Shown one piece after another: positions 46,648 through 55,424 of a DNA stretch of 64,000 nt; within the stretch, counting starts at the first letter, position 1, and each line of letters begins with the position of its first letter. The notes beneath the pieces are model-generated. The model saw nothing but the letters and a program-made list of their open reading frames with translations, was not told where the DNA came from and did not search any database. This DNA is from an uncultured Akkermansia sp. (GTDB lineage Bacteria; Verrucomicrobiota; Verrucomicrobiia; Verrucomicrobiales; Akkermansiaceae): the NCBI GenBank assembly GCA_905200945.1, contig CAJKMG010000012.1, forward strand, positions 19,233-83,232, read 5' to 3'. The position numbers and the translations under genes are program-made.

Positions 46648-46771
46648 GCAGGAGGAAGGATCAATAAGGCACTCAGGGCCGTTCCGGGAATGCCGGGGCG
46701 TCCGTCGTATTCGCCTGCCTTTTTCTGTTCAGCGAAAACAGGCATGGCTTGCGTCCGGCATCAAAGAAGTT

Positions 46772-46859
46772 TGGCGGAGAGAGTGGGATTCGAACCCACG
46801 GTGGGTTGCCCCACGGCGGTTTTCAAGACCGCTGCATTAAACCGCTCTGCCATCTCTCC
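46772..46859 (-). tRNA. tRNA-Ser (TGA anticodon)
   Basis: On the minus strand an 88-base tRNA runs from GGAGAGA to an encoded CCA, with anticodon loop CTTGAAA (anticodon TGA) and the long variable arm of class II tRNAs (GTGGGGCAACCCAC). The T arm GTGGG/CCCAC with TTCGAAT is perfect. Confidence 0.95.
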
Positions 46860-46989
46860 GTGCAACAAGCGCGGGCACAGGCTACCGTGAAGGAGACGGC
46901 TCTGTAAAGTCCTATTCATGTCTTTCCTGCATGTTTGCGGGAACAGCCTGTTTTTTCCAGACGGGAGGCTTCCGCCTGTTCCCGCGGCA

Positions 46990-47610
46990 TCAGGGCAGGA
47001 ATTCTCCCGGCAGGAGACTGATGAGCCGCATGGCGCATTTTCGGGGAGAGTCTGCGGAAGTGTCTATGGAGAAATCATGCGGGAAATGGCGGTGGATGCC
47101 TGCGTGCTGGCGCAGGGCATGGGCCGGGGCTGGGGTCCGGTCAGTGCGGAGCCGCTCGCGCTCCAGCAGAACCTCCTGACGGCATTCCACCTTGACCAGG
47201 ATGCGGGGAATGCCGTCCAGGCGGTTCAGGAGGTCCTGAATCCAGCGGCCCGATTCGCCGATGACGTGGTCCACGGTGACCAGGGCGCCTTTCCGGGCCG
47301 CCTCGGCAATGGCGGCGTGGAAAGATTCAATGAAGGGCAGTCCGGATTCCCTGACGGCATCCAGGGCGGTTTCATGCTTTCCCCTGCTCATGGCCAGGTA
47401 ATCGTCCATGGAGAAAATCATGGCTTCCTCTTTCAGCAGAAGCCGCAAGTTCCGGGCCAGCGTGCTTTTTCCCGCGCTGGAGGCTCCGTTGAGCAGGATG
47501 ACGCGCCCGCTCCGAGGCAGGGGCGCTTTCCGTTTCTCCGCAGGCGCTTCTTTCCGGTACAGGCGGAGTCTGCCTCCTTTCTTTTTCCCAGTCGCCGGGA
47601 TTTTCCCCAT
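46990..47610 (-). CDS. Chloramphenicol phosphotransferase-like P-loop kinase
   Basis: The frame stays open to 47898, but I favour the ATG at 47610 (MGKIPATGKKK), giving 206 residues; the start is uncertain. P-loop RVILLNGASSAGKST lies at about residues 36-50, FSMDDYL follows, and VKVECRQEVLLERERLRTDR is the lid region typical of the CPT family. The family phosphorylates hydroxyls of small molecules, the known case being chloramphenicol 3-O-phosphotransferase. A resistance role here is not shown; a housekeeping kinase is equally likely. It is divergent from the TfoX-N gene. Confidence 0.72.
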   Translation of the reverse strand: MGKIPATGKKKGGRLRLYRKEAPAEKRKAPLPRSGRVILLNGASSAGKSTLARNLRLLLKEEAMIFSMDDYLAMSRGKHETALDAVRESGLPFIESFHAAIAEAARKGALVTVDHVIGESGRWIQDLLNRLDGIPRILVKVECRQEVLLERERLRTDRTPAPAHALRQHAGIHRHFPHDFSIDTSADSPRKCAMRLISLLPGEFLP

Positions 47611-48021
47611 AGTTTCATGGCTTTCCGGACGGCTCGCGGAGGTGTTTTGATCGCCGTCTCCCGTCCGGCAGGTTCCGGTCCTTTCCGTAAGGGTGGGGGC
47701 TTCCTGACGGGAGAGGCAGGCTGGTTTCCTGAGGATGTCGGACGCAGTGGCCATGGAAGGTTCATGGGCATCATGAATAAAAAGCTCCGTCAGGGCAATC
47801 ATAAGAATGGCTCCGTACGGACGGAATCGCTGTTGCCGTTCATATTTTGCCGGGCGGACGCCGGGAAGGATTTTCTTGCGGAGAGGCTGCGGCGGCATGG
47901 ATGCCGTCCGTCATGACTCCGTGGGGCATGCTGCGCCTTTTTCCGTCAATAACGGGGATGCCTCATTCCTGCCGGAAGCCTTCCCGGCCGTCATTTGCTT
48001 CTTGCAGCGGACGGGGGAGGC
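47611..48021. other. Region between the CPT-like kinase and the TfoX-N gene
   Basis: This contains the in-frame upstream extension of the kinase frame (to 47898). I regard it as doubtful coding sequence because it shows no conserved motif and low-complexity composition. The rest is presumably the divergent promoter region. No RNA or repeat was seen. Confidence 0.35.
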
Positions 48022-48396
48022 ATGAGAGAGTCCGTCATGGCCTCTTCCCCGGATGTAGTAGAGTATATTTGTTTCCAGCTCCGGCATGCCGGGGATATTT
48101 CCTTCAGAAAAATGTTTGGGGACTACGGATTGTACTGCGGCCGGACATTCTTCGGTTTGGTGTGTGACAACCAGTTGTATGTCAAGATAACGGAGCCGGG
48201 TTTGAAGATGTTTCCGCAACAGGAGCAGGGCTGCCCCTATCCCGGCGCCAGGCCGCATTTCCTGGTGACGGAGCTGGACGATGACCGGTCCCTTTCCTCT
48301 CTTGTCAGGGAGACATGCTCCGTTCTGGCTGCTCCGGCGGTTCTGGAGGGGAAGAAGAAAAAGGCGTCCGGTGAAAAAAGAAGCAGGCGTTCTTAG
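48022..48396 (+). CDS. TfoX N-terminal domain protein
   Basis: The ATG at 48022 has GGGGGAGG directly upstream and gives 124 residues; a second ATG (48037) is possible. VEYICFQLRHAGDISFRKMF and GDYGLYCGRTFFGLVCDNQL are the TfoX/Sxy N-terminal domain, followed by a Lys-rich tail. Full TfoX activates competence genes in gammaproteobacteria, but stand-alone N domains are widespread and of unknown function. The C-terminal TfoX domain is absent. Confidence 0.85.
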   Translation: MRESVMASSPDVVEYICFQLRHAGDISFRKMFGDYGLYCGRTFFGLVCDNQLYVKITEPGLKMFPQQEQGCPYPGARPHFLVTELDDDRSLSSLVRETCSVLAAPAVLEGKKKKASGEKRSRRS

Positions 48397-48433
48397 ACGC
48401 CTGCCGGCAGGAAATGACTGCTGGAGGGGAAAG

Positions 48434-49444
48434 TTATTTCCCCGGAGTTTCCGGAGCAGCCAGGGAGGAGAGGTTTTTCTTCAGGCTGGCGGCGGCGGTT
48501 TGCGTGGCTTCGTTGTCGGACTCCGTGAATTTGTCCACGGCCTGCGTCAGGGATTTAAGGTCGGATTCCGATATTTTGCGCCCTTTTGCCTTGCGCTGCT
48601 CCAGAGCGGAGATTTTTTTATTGAGGTCGGCCAGTTTTGATAAATCCCTGTTCGCTTTCAGGGCCGCCAGAGGTTCGTCAAATTCCCTGACGGAAGGAAC
48701 CGCCGTTTTAAGGCGCATGATGGCCGTTACCGCTTCCAGAGGGTCGGACTGGATCCGGGCCTGCACGATTTCCCTGGTATTTTCCAGCCATGCGTCAAAA
48801 GCTTCACATATGGCCTGCGCTTCCTCGTCATTCGTTTTTTTCCTCAGGGGGGTGATTTTGGATTCGATGTTGCTGCCGGTGGAAACGACCGTTTTGGCCA
48901 GTGATTTGTATTTGTTCAGTTCCACGCCTTCCAGAATAGGAAGGCCGCGTTCCACCTTCATCACTTCCTTTTTCACCAGGTCGTAGAGCTGGGGAGGATA
49001 ACCCTTGGCCACGACTTTCCCGTTAGCTCCAATCAGAACGGCATGCGGCAATCCGCCCGGGCAGGGAGCTTCCGGAATGCTCAGACTCTGATAAATGGGA
49101 AAAGTGATTTTCTTTTCTTCCAGGAACTGTGTGACCCTGGGGGACGGGAGCTGGCTGTGGCTGCCTATGACAGTAAAGCCCTTGGACTGGAATTTTTCCT
49201 GCAATTCCTGCAGATGCGGCATGCTGGCGATGCAGGGCGGGCAGTTGATGCCCCAGTATTCAAAAAACACCACTTTCCCTTTCAGGTCGGAAGTTTTGAG
49301 TTTCGGCCCGTGGATATGGCTGGAATCGTTGAAGGCTGGATAGGTGACTTTGGAGCCATTGGCCTGTTCCGCCGCCAGGGATAAGGCGGGAACCGTCATG
49401 GCGGCGATGACACCGGAAACAATAAAGGCAGGAAAGACGTTCAT
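48434..49444 (-). CDS. TlpA-family thioredoxin-like protein, exported
   Basis: From the ATG at 49444 the product has 336 residues with a signal peptide (MNVFPAFIVSGVIAAMTVPA). A TlpA/ResA-type domain has the redox motif NCPPC (Cys68, Cys71) in FFEYWGINCPPCIASMPH, and the cis-Pro loop. The C-terminal ~150 residues form a charged helical extension not seen in ordinary TlpA. It is likely a periplasmic disulfide reductase acting on an unidentified partner. Confidence 0.87.
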   Translation of the reverse strand: MNVFPAFIVSGVIAAMTVPALSLAAEQANGSKVTYPAFNDSSHIHGPKLKTSDLKGKVVFFEYWGINCPPCIASMPHLQELQEKFQSKGFTVIGSHSQLPSPRVTQFLEEKKITFPIYQSLSIPEAPCPGGLPHAVLIGANGKVVAKGYPPQLYDLVKKEVMKVERGLPILEGVELNKYKSLAKTVVSTGSNIESKITPLRKKTNDEEAQAICEAFDAWLENTREIVQARIQSDPLEAVTAIMRLKTAVPSVREFDEPLAALKANRDLSKLADLNKKISALEQRKAKGRKISESDLKSLTQAVDKFTESDNEATQTAAASLKKNLSSLAAPETPGK

Positions 49445-49611
49445 GGAATGGATGATGAAGAATACTACATTGAGTGTCAAGAAGGAAGGGAGATTTTCAA
49501 TAGAGGTTCCCGGAGGTTTCAACGGGCGGACTGCCCGCTCTGCGGAGCAGGGCTGCCCGAGGTGTTCCTGGCCGGGAAAGGCTTGACTGTTTTTTCTGAG
49601 GGAAAGGCGTT

Positions 49612-50112
49612 TCAGGCAATATCCAGTCCCATGATGTAGTCTGTCATATAATACCCGTGTCCAATGTGGAAATCCCCGCGTTCCAGTTCCCGCATGCCCA
49701 TGCGCTGATAGAATTCCACCGCCCGGGTGTTATAACGGTTCACATTCAGGCGCATCAGGCACGGTTCCGGGTGGATGCTCCTGATGTAGCTGATAGCGTG
49801 GCGGAACAGAAAGCTTCCGATGTGCAGACCCTGGAAGCCGGGCAGAACGTAGATTTTCTGCAAATGGAAAACGCCATGGCCTTCCGGCTGGACGGACAGG
49901 TAGCCGCAGTCCCTGCCCTCATGGGAGGCGATGAAGTACACGTGCCCCTCCTCCATCTGTTTTTCCAGGCTGGCGGGGGAATACATCCAGTCCATCATGA
50001 AATCTATCTGCTCTCTGGAAAGGAGGTCCCGGTAAGTGGCCGGAAAAGCCTGGCAGGCCAGTTCATGAATCAGCGTGATATCGTCCTTGGCGGCTTGGCG
50101 GAGAGTCGGCAT
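49612..50112 (-). CDS. GNAT-family N-acetyltransferase
   Basis: Starting at MPTLRQAAKDDITLI the protein has 166 residues. The acetyl-CoA loop is degenerate (LPGFQGLHIGSFLFRHA, with Q/G-x-x-G), and RLNVNRYNTRAVEFYQRMGM is the characteristic C-terminal strand-helix. Substrate is unknown; the order of motifs resembles small-molecule or peptide N-acetyltransferases. Confidence 0.88.
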   Translation of the reverse strand: MPTLRQAAKDDITLIHELACQAFPATYRDLLSREQIDFMMDWMYSPASLEKQMEEGHVYFIASHEGRDCGYLSVQPEGHGVFHLQKIYVLPGFQGLHIGSFLFRHAISYIRSIHPEPCLMRLNVNRYNTRAVEFYQRMGMRELERGDFHIGHGYYMTDYIMGLDIA

Positions 50113-50295
50113 GGGTGGGATATTACAGGGAAAAGCTCCGGATGAAAAGGGCCTCTTCCCCATTTCCTGCGGAATTTTCCGGCATGGCCTATTTTCCCCT
50201 ACCTATTCCGGCGGAGACAACCTATGCTGGATGCCGCCGTTTTTCTGACAGCCCCGGGAAATGCTGTTTTTATTGCGAACCCTGCATGTCGAATT

Positions 50296-51150
50296 ATGAA
50301 AGAGCCCATTCCCATACAACAATGGCTTCCAGCGGGGCCTCTGAGAGACATGGGTGAAAAATATGTAAGCCAGCTTCCGGACGTGGCGCAAAATCCCATC
50401 GGTCCGGAATCCCTCATGCATCAGTCGGACCATTCCTGGTCGGAATACTTGGTGGCCTATTCCCTTCTGTACCCCGGAATAGTCATCATCCTGGCCCTGC
50501 TGGGGGGGCTGGGGCTTTGGGCCTTCTTCATTTTTTGCCGCCGCCGGGAATATGCCCACCGCATTTTCTGTTCCAAGTGCGGCTCCATGATGTACCCGTG
50601 CGGCCTGCACTGTCCGGAGTGCGGCATGTCCAATCCGTCCCCCCGCGCTCTGAACTGGATAGGATATTCCAGGCTGCGCACCGTGGTTCCTCCCTCCGGA
50701 TGGAAAAGGCATGAGGAAGTTCTCCGCAGCTACCGGCGGTGTTTTTACTGCGGGCAGCCGCTTCGTGAGCCCTCTCTTGACCAGAGCTGCCCCGCCTGCG
50801 GCAGGGCGGTGCTCCAGGGTGAGCAGTCCGTGGACCGGTATGATGCGTATATTGGCCGCCGCAGGGGGTGGACCTTCGCTGCCGTGGTCGTGCTGGGGGT
50901 GATTCCCATTTTGGGGCCGCTGCTGGCTTCCTCCCTGTACAAGAGGACGCTCATTAATCCGTATTCCCTGTACATGACCGTATACCGGGAAAGCTTCCTG
51001 ATGGTGGTGCTTTTCCTGTGCCGCCATTTGTTTCGTCTGCTGCCGTTCATCGGCGTCATCGGCATGCCCGTCCTCTGCGTGACGGAATACCACCTGTACC
51101 GGCGCATGTTCCTGTGGAAGGCGGAGAAACATGATTTCAGGGGGGAATGA
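50296..51150 (+). CDS. Membrane protein with two zinc ribbons
   Basis: From MKEPIPIQQW the protein has 284 residues. One membrane helix (~residues 58-80, GIVIILALLGGLGLWAFFIF) is followed by two rubredoxin-like knuckle pairs (CSKCGSMMYPCGLHCPECG and CFYCGQ...CPACG), and then two or three more helices. The ribbons would face the cytoplasm if the first helix enters N-out. I do not recognise a named family. The first ATG in frame (50224) would add an unlikely N-terminal tail. Confidence 0.65.
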   Translation: MKEPIPIQQWLPAGPLRDMGEKYVSQLPDVAQNPIGPESLMHQSDHSWSEYLVAYSLLYPGIVIILALLGGLGLWAFFIFCRRREYAHRIFCSKCGSMMYPCGLHCPECGMSNPSPRALNWIGYSRLRTVVPPSGWKRHEEVLRSYRRCFYCGQPLREPSLDQSCPACGRAVLQGEQSVDRYDAYIGRRRGWTFAAVVVLGVIPILGPLLASSLYKRTLINPYSLYMTVYRESFLMVVLFLCRHLFRLLPFIGVIGMPVLCVTEYHLYRRMFLWKAEKHDFRGE

Positions 51151-51423
51151 AGCGGGAAGCTCTTTTCCTGTAATGCCTTTCCGGCGCCTGAGCGGAAAAT
51201 TATGGGGCGCGGATCTGTTTGGAACCCGGGCAGCGTATCGTTTGGTGAGATTCTCCTGATTAACGTCTTATATCTTATTGTATCAAGTATGACAAGGAAT
51301 GCCTGGTTTTCTTATGGACTAAACTTACGTGGTACAGTATGTAGGAGGTGTTCCCCGGAGGGGGCACGGGAAGATTCCCCAAAGCCCCGCATACGGAGGA
51401 ACAAAACCTGTAATATCAATAAG

Positions 51424-51567
51424 ATGAAAATGAAAAGAAAACTGGCATCGGTTCTGGCGAAGGCTTTCTCCGGAAAGTCCGTGCCGGAAAAGAAACGGGA
51501 AAGGGAGGCCAGGGCCTCCAGGAAACTGGAAGCGTGGCTGAAGACTTCCAGAATGCGCTCCTTTTAG
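51424..51567 (+). CDS. Small basic protein, hypothetical
   Basis: This encodes 47 residues beginning MKMKRKLASVLAKAF, with about one third Lys/Arg. It is followed by a terminator at 51628-51660 and preceded by a ~220-base gene-free region with GC hairpins (around 51345-51370), which looks like its own transcription unit. A GGAGGA lies 26 bases upstream, too far for a normal ribosome site. It may bind nucleic acid; the evidence is composition only. Confidence 0.4.
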   Translation: MKMKRKLASVLAKAFSGKSVPEKKREREARASRKLEAWLKTSRMRSF

Positions 51568-51627
51568 GGAACGCGCCCGCTGAAGTGAAGGGCGGATTCG
51601 GGCGCCGGGCGTCCGGTTCGCCGGCTG

Positions 51628-51660
51628 GGACGGGGATGTCATCTCCGTCCTGTTGTTTTT
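51628..51660 (+). terminator. Terminator before argS
   Basis: GGACGGGGAT at 51628-51637 pairs with ATCTCCGTCC at 51641-51650, followed by TGTTGTTTTT. It closes the transcript carrying the 47-residue frame and insulates argS. Confidence 0.8.
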
Positions 51661-51733
51661 ACCGGAAAAGGTATGTCTTGATGACAGTTGCGCCTTGACT
51701 ACGGCGGTGGAATGTCCGTTCATCTGGGCAGAC

Positions 51734-53491
51734 ATGACCATACCCGGAATTCTTGAAGAAAAGTTGTCCTCCGCGTTAAAAGCGGTGTTGGGGGAGGAGC
51801 TTCCCGCTGATTTTCACGCCTCGGTGACGCCCTCCGCCGATTTGCGGTTCGGGGATTACCAGAGCAACGCCGCCATGGTGCTTGCCAAGCGGTGCCGCAC
51901 GAATCCCCGCGCGCTCGCCCAGCAGGTGGCGGACCGGATAGGGCAGGATGCCGTGTGTTCCCTGGAGATTGCCGGGCCCGGATTCATCAATTTCCGCATC
52001 AGGCCGGAATTTTACGCAGCGCGCCTGCTGGCCATGCTGGCGGATGACCGGCTGGGGGTGGAAAAAGTGCAGGACCCCAAAACCATTGTCATTGACTTTT
52101 CCGCTCCCAACGTCGCCAAGCCGATGCATGTGGGCCACATCCGCTCCACCATCATTGGTGACGCCCTTTCCCGCGTGGCCCGCTTCGTGGGGCACCGTGT
52201 GATTACGGACAACCACATTGGTGACTGGGGAACCCAGTTCGGCATGATTCTGTGGGGCTGGAAGAATATTCTGGATGAACAGGCGCTGGCCGCCAACCCC
52301 ATTGACGAGCTGCTGCGGGTGTACAAGGATGTGAACCTGATGTGCAAGGAAAAGCCGGAACTGCTGGATACCTGCAAGGCGGAACTGGTGAAGCTCCAGG
52401 CCGGGGACGGGGAAAACCTGGCCATCTGGAAACGCTGCGTGGAAGTTTCCAAATCCGGCCTTTCCAAGATTTACGACCAGCTTGACATCCATTTTGATTA
52501 CTGGCTGGGGGAAAGCTTTTACAATGATGCCCTGGCCCCGCTGGTGGATGGCATGATCGCCGCCGGAATGGCCCGGGAGAGCGACGGCGCCATCTGCGTG
52601 TTTTCCGACGGTTCCGTGCCTCCCAATGAAGACCCCTTCCTCGTGCAGGACAAGGGGGAATGGCGTGCCAACCCCTGCATCATCCGGAAAGCGGACGGAG
52701 GCTTCCTGTACGCCACCACGGATCTTGCGACGCTGGACCACCGCATTAAGACGTGGGGCGCGGATTCCATCTGGTACGTAGTGGGCGCCCCGCAGGCCCT
52801 GCATTTCAGGCAGATTTTCTCCACGCAGCGCCGCCGCGGCATGGACGGGGACTACCGGCACATCGCGTTCGGCTCCATTCTGGGGGATGACCGCAAGCCG
52901 TTTAAGACGCGCTCCGGAGATACGGTTTCCCTGCAGGATGTGCTGGATGAAGCCATTGAACGCGCGGCCCGCGTAGTGGAGGAGAAGAGCCCGGACATGC
53001 CGGAGGAGGAAAAGAGGCGTGTGGCGGAAGTTGTGGGCATAGGCGCCGTAAAATTCGCGGAGCTTTCCCAGAACCGCATGACGGATTACGTTTTTAACTG
53101 GGACAAGATGCTGGCCCTTCAGGGGGATACGGCCCCGTACCTCCAGAATTCCTACGTGCGCGTCCGCTCCATCTTCCGCAAGCTGGACGACGGGCCTTTG
53201 GACTGGTCCGCCCCCATTCAGCTTTCGGAAGACGCGGAAATCCATCTGGCCCGGCTTCTGGCCCGCTACGGGGAAGTGGTGCCGCAGGTGCTGGACGACT
53301 GCCGTCCGAACGTGCTGGCCGCCTACCTGTTTGACCTGGCCAGGGCTTTCCATTCCTTCTATGAGGCGTGCCCGGTCCTGAAGTCGGAAGGGATGGTGCG
53401 GCACTCCCGCCTGGCCCTGTGCGAGCTGACCGCCCGCACGCTGAAGCACGGGCTGGGCCTGCTGGGCATCCAGCTCCCGGACAGGATGTAA
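51734..53491 (+). CDS. argS: Arginyl-tRNA synthetase
   Basis: The ATG at 51734 gives 585 residues, the usual length. It has the N-terminal Add-1 domain and the HIGH variant HVGH (residues 132-135) within PMHVGHIRSTIIGDALSR. A KMSKS-like segment (KPFKTRSGDTVSL) and the C-terminal anticodon-binding DALR domain (RHSRLALCELTARTLKHGL) follow. It attaches arginine to tRNA-Arg in the cytoplasm. The TPR lipoprotein gene follows 13 bases later. Confidence 0.97.
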   Translation: MTIPGILEEKLSSALKAVLGEELPADFHASVTPSADLRFGDYQSNAAMVLAKRCRTNPRALAQQVADRIGQDAVCSLEIAGPGFINFRIRPEFYAARLLAMLADDRLGVEKVQDPKTIVIDFSAPNVAKPMHVGHIRSTIIGDALSRVARFVGHRVITDNHIGDWGTQFGMILWGWKNILDEQALAANPIDELLRVYKDVNLMCKEKPELLDTCKAELVKLQAGDGENLAIWKRCVEVSKSGLSKIYDQLDIHFDYWLGESFYNDALAPLVDGMIAAGMARESDGAICVFSDGSVPPNEDPFLVQDKGEWRANPCIIRKADGGFLYATTDLATLDHRIKTWGADSIWYVVGAPQALHFRQIFSTQRRRGMDGDYRHIAFGSILGDDRKPFKTRSGDTVSLQDVLDEAIERAARVVEEKSPDMPEEEKRRVAEVVGIGAVKFAELSQNRMTDYVFNWDKMLALQGDTAPYLQNSYVRVRSIFRKLDDGPLDWSAPIQLSEDAEIHLARLLARYGEVVPQVLDDCRPNVLAAYLFDLARAFHSFYEACPVLKSEGMVRHSRLALCELTARTLKHGLGLLGIQLPDRM

Positions 53492-53504
53492 CCGTTTCTT
53501 CCGT

Positions 53505-55118
53505 ATGGCCGCCTCTTTCCTCCATGTCCTGCTGGCCGCCGCCGTGGCGGGATGTTCTTCCGCCGCTGCGGACGGGGCACACGGGTACTGGATGAACAGC
53601 CCGTCCCTGAACGGCTGGAGGGAAGCCGTTTTCCGCGCCGGCGTTCCGGCGCAGCCTGCCGTGCTGCCGCCCGGCGTGGAGCCGATGATGGTGGGTTCCT
53701 CATCTCCCGCCGCGCAAATGCTGGTGCTGGAGGGAATGACGCATCTGCTCACGTTCGGGGACATGCGGGCTTTCCTTAAATTTGACGCCGCTCTCCGTCT
53801 GGACCCGGACTGCCTCATGGCCCATTGGGGCAGGTGCATGAGCCTGATGGGCGCGGGGCCCGCTTTCCAGGACCAGCGCGTCCATTCCATGAAGCGCATG
53901 AAAGAGCTGGCGCTGCGTCCGGACTGCCCGGAACAGGAACGCGCTTATGCGGATGCCCTGGCCGTGCTGCTGATGGATGGCCCCGTGAAGGCGCAGGAAG
54001 CGTGGAAAACCATCTGTTCCACCTGGAAGCGCGACCCATACGCCCCCCTCTTTTACGCCATGCTCCTGCGGGACGGCTTTGACGGGCAGGGCAATCCCGG
54101 AGAAGGGCAGAAGGAGGCCGTCCGCGTGGTGGAAGCCGTCCTGAAGGAACGCCCCGGCTCCCAGGCCGCCCTGTTCATGCGCGCCCTGCTGGAGGAAGTG
54201 GCGCCATCCATTTCTCCGGAAATAGTGGAAACCGCCCGCAGGGCCGTGGCCGCCAACCCCTTTTCCGCGTCCGCCCATCATTTGCTGGGCCATTGCCTGT
54301 TCCGCACGGGTGATTATGAAGGGGCTTCCGCCGCGTTCAAGGAGTCTGAAAATCTGTGCCTGGCCTGGGAAAAGGCGGAAAACGTGCCTCCAGCGCTGGA
54401 TGACGCCTACTTCCGCTCCATCCTTTACCGTGCCGTTTCCGAATTCTGCGCCGGCCGTTACAAAAGGGCGGAAGCCATCGCCTCCAGAGCCGCTTCCGTC
54501 CCCCTGGACAAAAAGCATCCGCTGGCTCCCGGAACCCTCCTTCAGCTATGGGAGGCCAGGACGCTGCCTGCGCGCCTGATGCTGGCCCGGCCCGGCCTTC
54601 CCCGGCAGGCCCTTGTGCTCAAGGCTTTTCCTGGCCCTCTTCCCAAAGGGTTTCCGGATTTGAGCAACGGCATGACCGCAGTGGCCTCCCAATACATGGG
54701 CGCATGTTACGCCGCAAGGCAGGGCAGAACGGATGCCGTGGCGTCCGCCTTTGACAAGATGTCCGGTATTCTGCGGCTGCTGATGGACGGCGCGGACGCC
54801 GCACGAAGGCAGATGAGCGTCTCCTACTGGGCGCGCTGCCTCCAGATGGGCAGCCTGTATTCTTCTGAAATCCGCTCCCTCATGTTTCCGGATTCCGCCA
54901 ATGTATGGATGTCCGGGGCTATACAGAGCCAGCGTTTTTCCTCCCTGCTCCTTCCTCCCGTGGTGCCATACCCCGCGGAATGGATCCTGGCCCGCGCCTA
55001 CCTGAAAGCCGGGAAATTCCGGGAATGCGCGGATTTGTGCGAACAGGCGTTGAAACGCTTCCCGAACCATGCCGGAGTGCTGGAGACCCTGGATAAGGCC
55101 CGTTCTTCCGGAAAATAA
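53505..55118 (+). CDS. TPR-rich lipoprotein
   Basis: This encodes 537 residues with a lipoprotein signal (LLAAAVAGC, Cys17). Then come repeated helical hairpins of TPR type, for example FLKFDAALRLDPDCLMAHWG, AAFKESENLCLAWEK and ADLCEQALKRFPNHAGVLET. It is probably anchored to the outer membrane on the periplasmic side as a scaffold. It starts 13 bases after argS and is likely co-transcribed. No enzymatic motif was seen. Confidence 0.8.
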   Translation: MAASFLHVLLAAAVAGCSSAAADGAHGYWMNSPSLNGWREAVFRAGVPAQPAVLPPGVEPMMVGSSSPAAQMLVLEGMTHLLTFGDMRAFLKFDAALRLDPDCLMAHWGRCMSLMGAGPAFQDQRVHSMKRMKELALRPDCPEQERAYADALAVLLMDGPVKAQEAWKTICSTWKRDPYAPLFYAMLLRDGFDGQGNPGEGQKEAVRVVEAVLKERPGSQAALFMRALLEEVAPSISPEIVETARRAVAANPFSASAHHLLGHCLFRTGDYEGASAAFKESENLCLAWEKAENVPPALDDAYFRSILYRAVSEFCAGRYKRAEAIASRAASVPLDKKHPLAPGTLLQLWEARTLPARLMLARPGLPRQALVLKAFPGPLPKGFPDLSNGMTAVASQYMGACYAARQGRTDAVASAFDKMSGILRLLMDGADAARRQMSVSYWARCLQMGSLYSSEIRSLMFPDSANVWMSGAIQSQRFSSLLLPPVVPYPAEWILARAYLKAGKFRECADLCEQALKRFPNHAGVLETLDKARSSGK

Positions 55119-55424
55119 TCCGGAATAAGCGGTGGAAACGGTTCTGGCGCCCGGTTTTGGATTGGAAACGGCATTTCCCCGCATCACGCTGGAACATGAC
55201 GCCCAATCCCGTGGCAGGAAAGCTTGTTCATCTTGAAAAATAAGCCTGCGGTGATAAAAAAGGGGCGGATTCCGTCCCCGCCGCATTCATCAAGATGCCC
55301 AACAGGCCGCGGCCGTTCCGCCGGATGTCTCTGAAACATGGTAAGTTTTATTTTTTCATGGCTGTTGCGGCAAATGCCGGAACGCGTCCGTTTTCATTTT
55401 CAATAACATCATACATCAAGCAAT
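55119..55424. other. Intergenic region before the oligopeptidase gene
   Basis: A TTCCGGA/TCCGGAA hairpin straddles the TPR-protein stop (55106-55125), and a GGGGCGG/CCGTCCCC hairpin lies at 55262-55279 without a useful T-tract on the plus strand. The rest is AT-richer and probably carries the promoter of the M3 peptidase gene. Confidence 0.4.
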
